Of a stretch of 58,845 nucleotides of DNA, positions 57,842 through 58,845 are shown in pieces (position 1 is the first letter of the stretch; each line of letters starts with the position of its first letter). Location: assembly GCA_000961765.1 (NCBI GenBank), contig LADT01000040.1, positions 1 to 58,845 of the forward strand. The letters are read 5' to 3'. The notes beneath the pieces are model-generated. The model worked only from the letters and a program-made list of their open reading frames with translations, had not been told where the DNA came from and did no database searches. The position numbers and the translations under genes are program-made. Source of the DNA: Clostridiaceae bacterium BRH_c20a (GTDB taxonomy: Bacteria > Bacillota > Peptococcia > Peptococcales > BICA1-8).

Positions 57842-58780
57842 CTACCCTAATAATTCTTGTATTTTCATTATGTCTAAGTTACCGCCACTTATTACGCTGA
57901 CCAAATTGAGCCCTTTGCCTTCTTCCTTTAACATTGCTGCAAAAGATACAGCACCACTAGGTTCGATAATAAGTTTCATTCTTTCCATAATCATTTTCAT
58001 TGCATTCTTTATTTCAAATTCATCCACTAAAACCAGCTCATCCACATATTTCTGTACAATAGGAAAGGTTAATTCTCCGGGTATTACTGTTCGAAGACCA
58101 TCAGCTATGGTATCAGGGGATATTTCTCTGCGTTCCCTAGCCTTACTAGAGGTATACATACATGAGCTTCCCTTAGGCTCAACTCCAATCACCTTAATTT
58201 TAGGGTTGAAGGCCTTGATACAGCTTGCGATTCCTGAAAGGAGTCCCCCGCCCCCAATTGGTACAAAAACTTTATCTATGGGATGATTCCAATCTATTAG
58301 TTCTAATCCTATAGTGCCCTGACCTCGAAGAACTTCATAGTCATCATATGGCGGAATGTACACGTATTCCATTTCCTGGGAAATCCTTTGGGCTGTTTCT
58401 ATTCTCTCGCTTGACTTGGGACCCACCATGATTATTTCAGCACCATAAGCTCTTATTGCTTTTATTTTTGCTTGAGGTGCAGTATTTGGAATGACAATTG
58501 TTGCCTTGATATTATAGGCCTTAGCCATAAATGCTACCGCCTGACCATGGTTACCAGAAGAAGCAGTGACTAAACCGTTAATTTCCTGTTTACCTAAAGA
58601 CGTTACTTTACTTGCCGCACCTCTAATTTTAAAGGAACCTGTCTTTTGCAAAGACTCTGGTTTAATAAAAAGCTTATTACCTAGATTATCACTTAAGCTT
58701 TGAGAAAACATTACACTTGTTTCATGAATAAATGGCTTTATTCGTGATTGTATCTGCCTAAAATCTTCTTTTTCGAACAT
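57842..58780 (-). CDS. Threonine/serine dehydratase, PLP-dependent
   Basis: A 312-aa fold-type II PLP enzyme. The cofactor Lys is in KTGSFKIRGAASKV (about 46-59), TASSGNHGQAVAF follows, and the phosphate-binding loop is VPIGGGGLLSGIA. It lacks the C-terminal ACT domain of biosynthetic IlvA, so it is closer to the catabolic (TdcB-type) or short form that converts threonine to 2-oxobutyrate. GGAGG precedes the ATG. The last 65 bases of the window hold no gene. Confidence 0.88.
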   Translation of the reverse strand: MFEKEDFRQIQSRIKPFIHETSVMFSQSLSDNLGNKLFIKPESLQKTGSFKIRGAASKVTSLGKQEINGLVTASSGNHGQAVAFMAKAYNIKATIVIPNTAPQAKIKAIRAYGAEIIMVGPKSSERIETAQRISQEMEYVYIPPYDDYEVLRGQGTIGLELIDWNHPIDKVFVPIGGGGLLSGIASCIKAFNPKIKVIGVEPKGSSCMYTSSKARERREISPDTIADGLRTVIPGELTFPIVQKYVDELVLVDEFEIKNAMKMIMERMKLIIEPSGAVSFAAMLKEEGKGLNLVSVISGGNLDIMKIQELLG

Positions 58781-58845
58781 AAAACCTCCACCTCTATTTG
58801 TTTTTTCTTTAGTATTCTCTAAAAGGTACTGTTAAACCTTTCAAA

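Noticed and set aside
1-58845. CRISPR arrays, tRNA and rRNA genes, prophage modules
   Set aside because: No regular spacer-repeat series, no cloverleaf with a TTCRANNC loop, and no phage structural or integrase genes were seen.

Overview
This is an AT-rich window from a sporulating anaerobic Firmicute, most likely a Clostridia/Peptococcaceae-type organism. The evidence is a Spo0E-like phosphatase and a YqhV-like protein, purine-rich ribosome binding sites throughout, many ferredoxin-type proteins, a class III hybrid cluster protein, and molybdenum- and tungsten-dependent respiratory enzymes. No tRNA, rRNA or CRISPR array was seen.

Layout. 1-7.1 kb: tail of an IS1634-type transposase, an M23 murein hydrolase, a methyltransferase, CobO, a ZnuBC-type metal importer, and VanW and CapA surface proteins. 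7.2-11.9 kb: a nitrosative-stress and Fe-S block (siroheme-type protein, hcp, three Cys-rich proteins), with two matching TGTGA-N6-TCAC-type operators. 11.9-18.8 kb: a decayed accessory region holding a deleted YdcF-type pseudogene, an AbrB/RelE toxin-antitoxin pair, an apparent integron-like run of gene cassettes separated by attC-like palindromes (all on the minus strand, no integrase seen), an IS3 remnant and a frameshifted gene. 19.1-24 kb: an arsenic-type cluster (arsC, arsR, permease, small thioredoxin, CcdA) and a divergent permease-PadR pair. 25-28.8 kb: mobA, a MoeA-like gene, moeA and mobB behind a Moco-family riboswitch with terminator. 28.8-36.1 kb: a polysulfide/thiosulfate reductase operon (psrABC-type, TorD chaperone, two multi-rhodanese lipoproteins, TatA). 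36.4-39.1 kb: a large formate dehydrogenase-type protein. 39.2-45.8 kb: a second cofactor operon (moeA, moeA fused to a binding protein, moaA, a mobB-moaC fusion, a MOSC-mog fusion) behind a shorter, P3-less riboswitch of the same class, as expected for the proposed tungsten-cofactor variant. 45.9-50.5 kb: a MoeB-like enzyme, a sigma-54 activator, moaD, and an aldehyde:ferredoxin oxidoreductase with a textbook -24/-12 promoter. 50.5-58.8 kb: NUDIX, HD-GYP, YqhV, PlsC, an NO-linked YgbA-like protein, a DMT exporter, a c-di-GMP-I riboswitch in front of a spo0E-like gene, an ECF S component, GNAT, TPR and a threonine dehydratase.

How the genes work together. The centre of the window is a molybdopterin economy. 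Two riboswitch-controlled cofactor operons supply one Mo-type respiratory reductase, one formate dehydrogenase and one tungsten-type AOR, with TorD and TatA for maturation and export. Rhodanese lipoproteins probably feed sulfane sulfur to the reductase. The hcp block and the YgbA-like gene suggest defence against nitric oxide or hydroxylamine.

The signals most worth a second look are the integron-like cassettes, the c-di-GMP riboswitch/spo0E pair, the paired riboswitch variants, the sigma-54 AOR promoter, and a 183-nt nested structured element at 39.2 kb. All assignments come from reading the sequence; no database search was possible.
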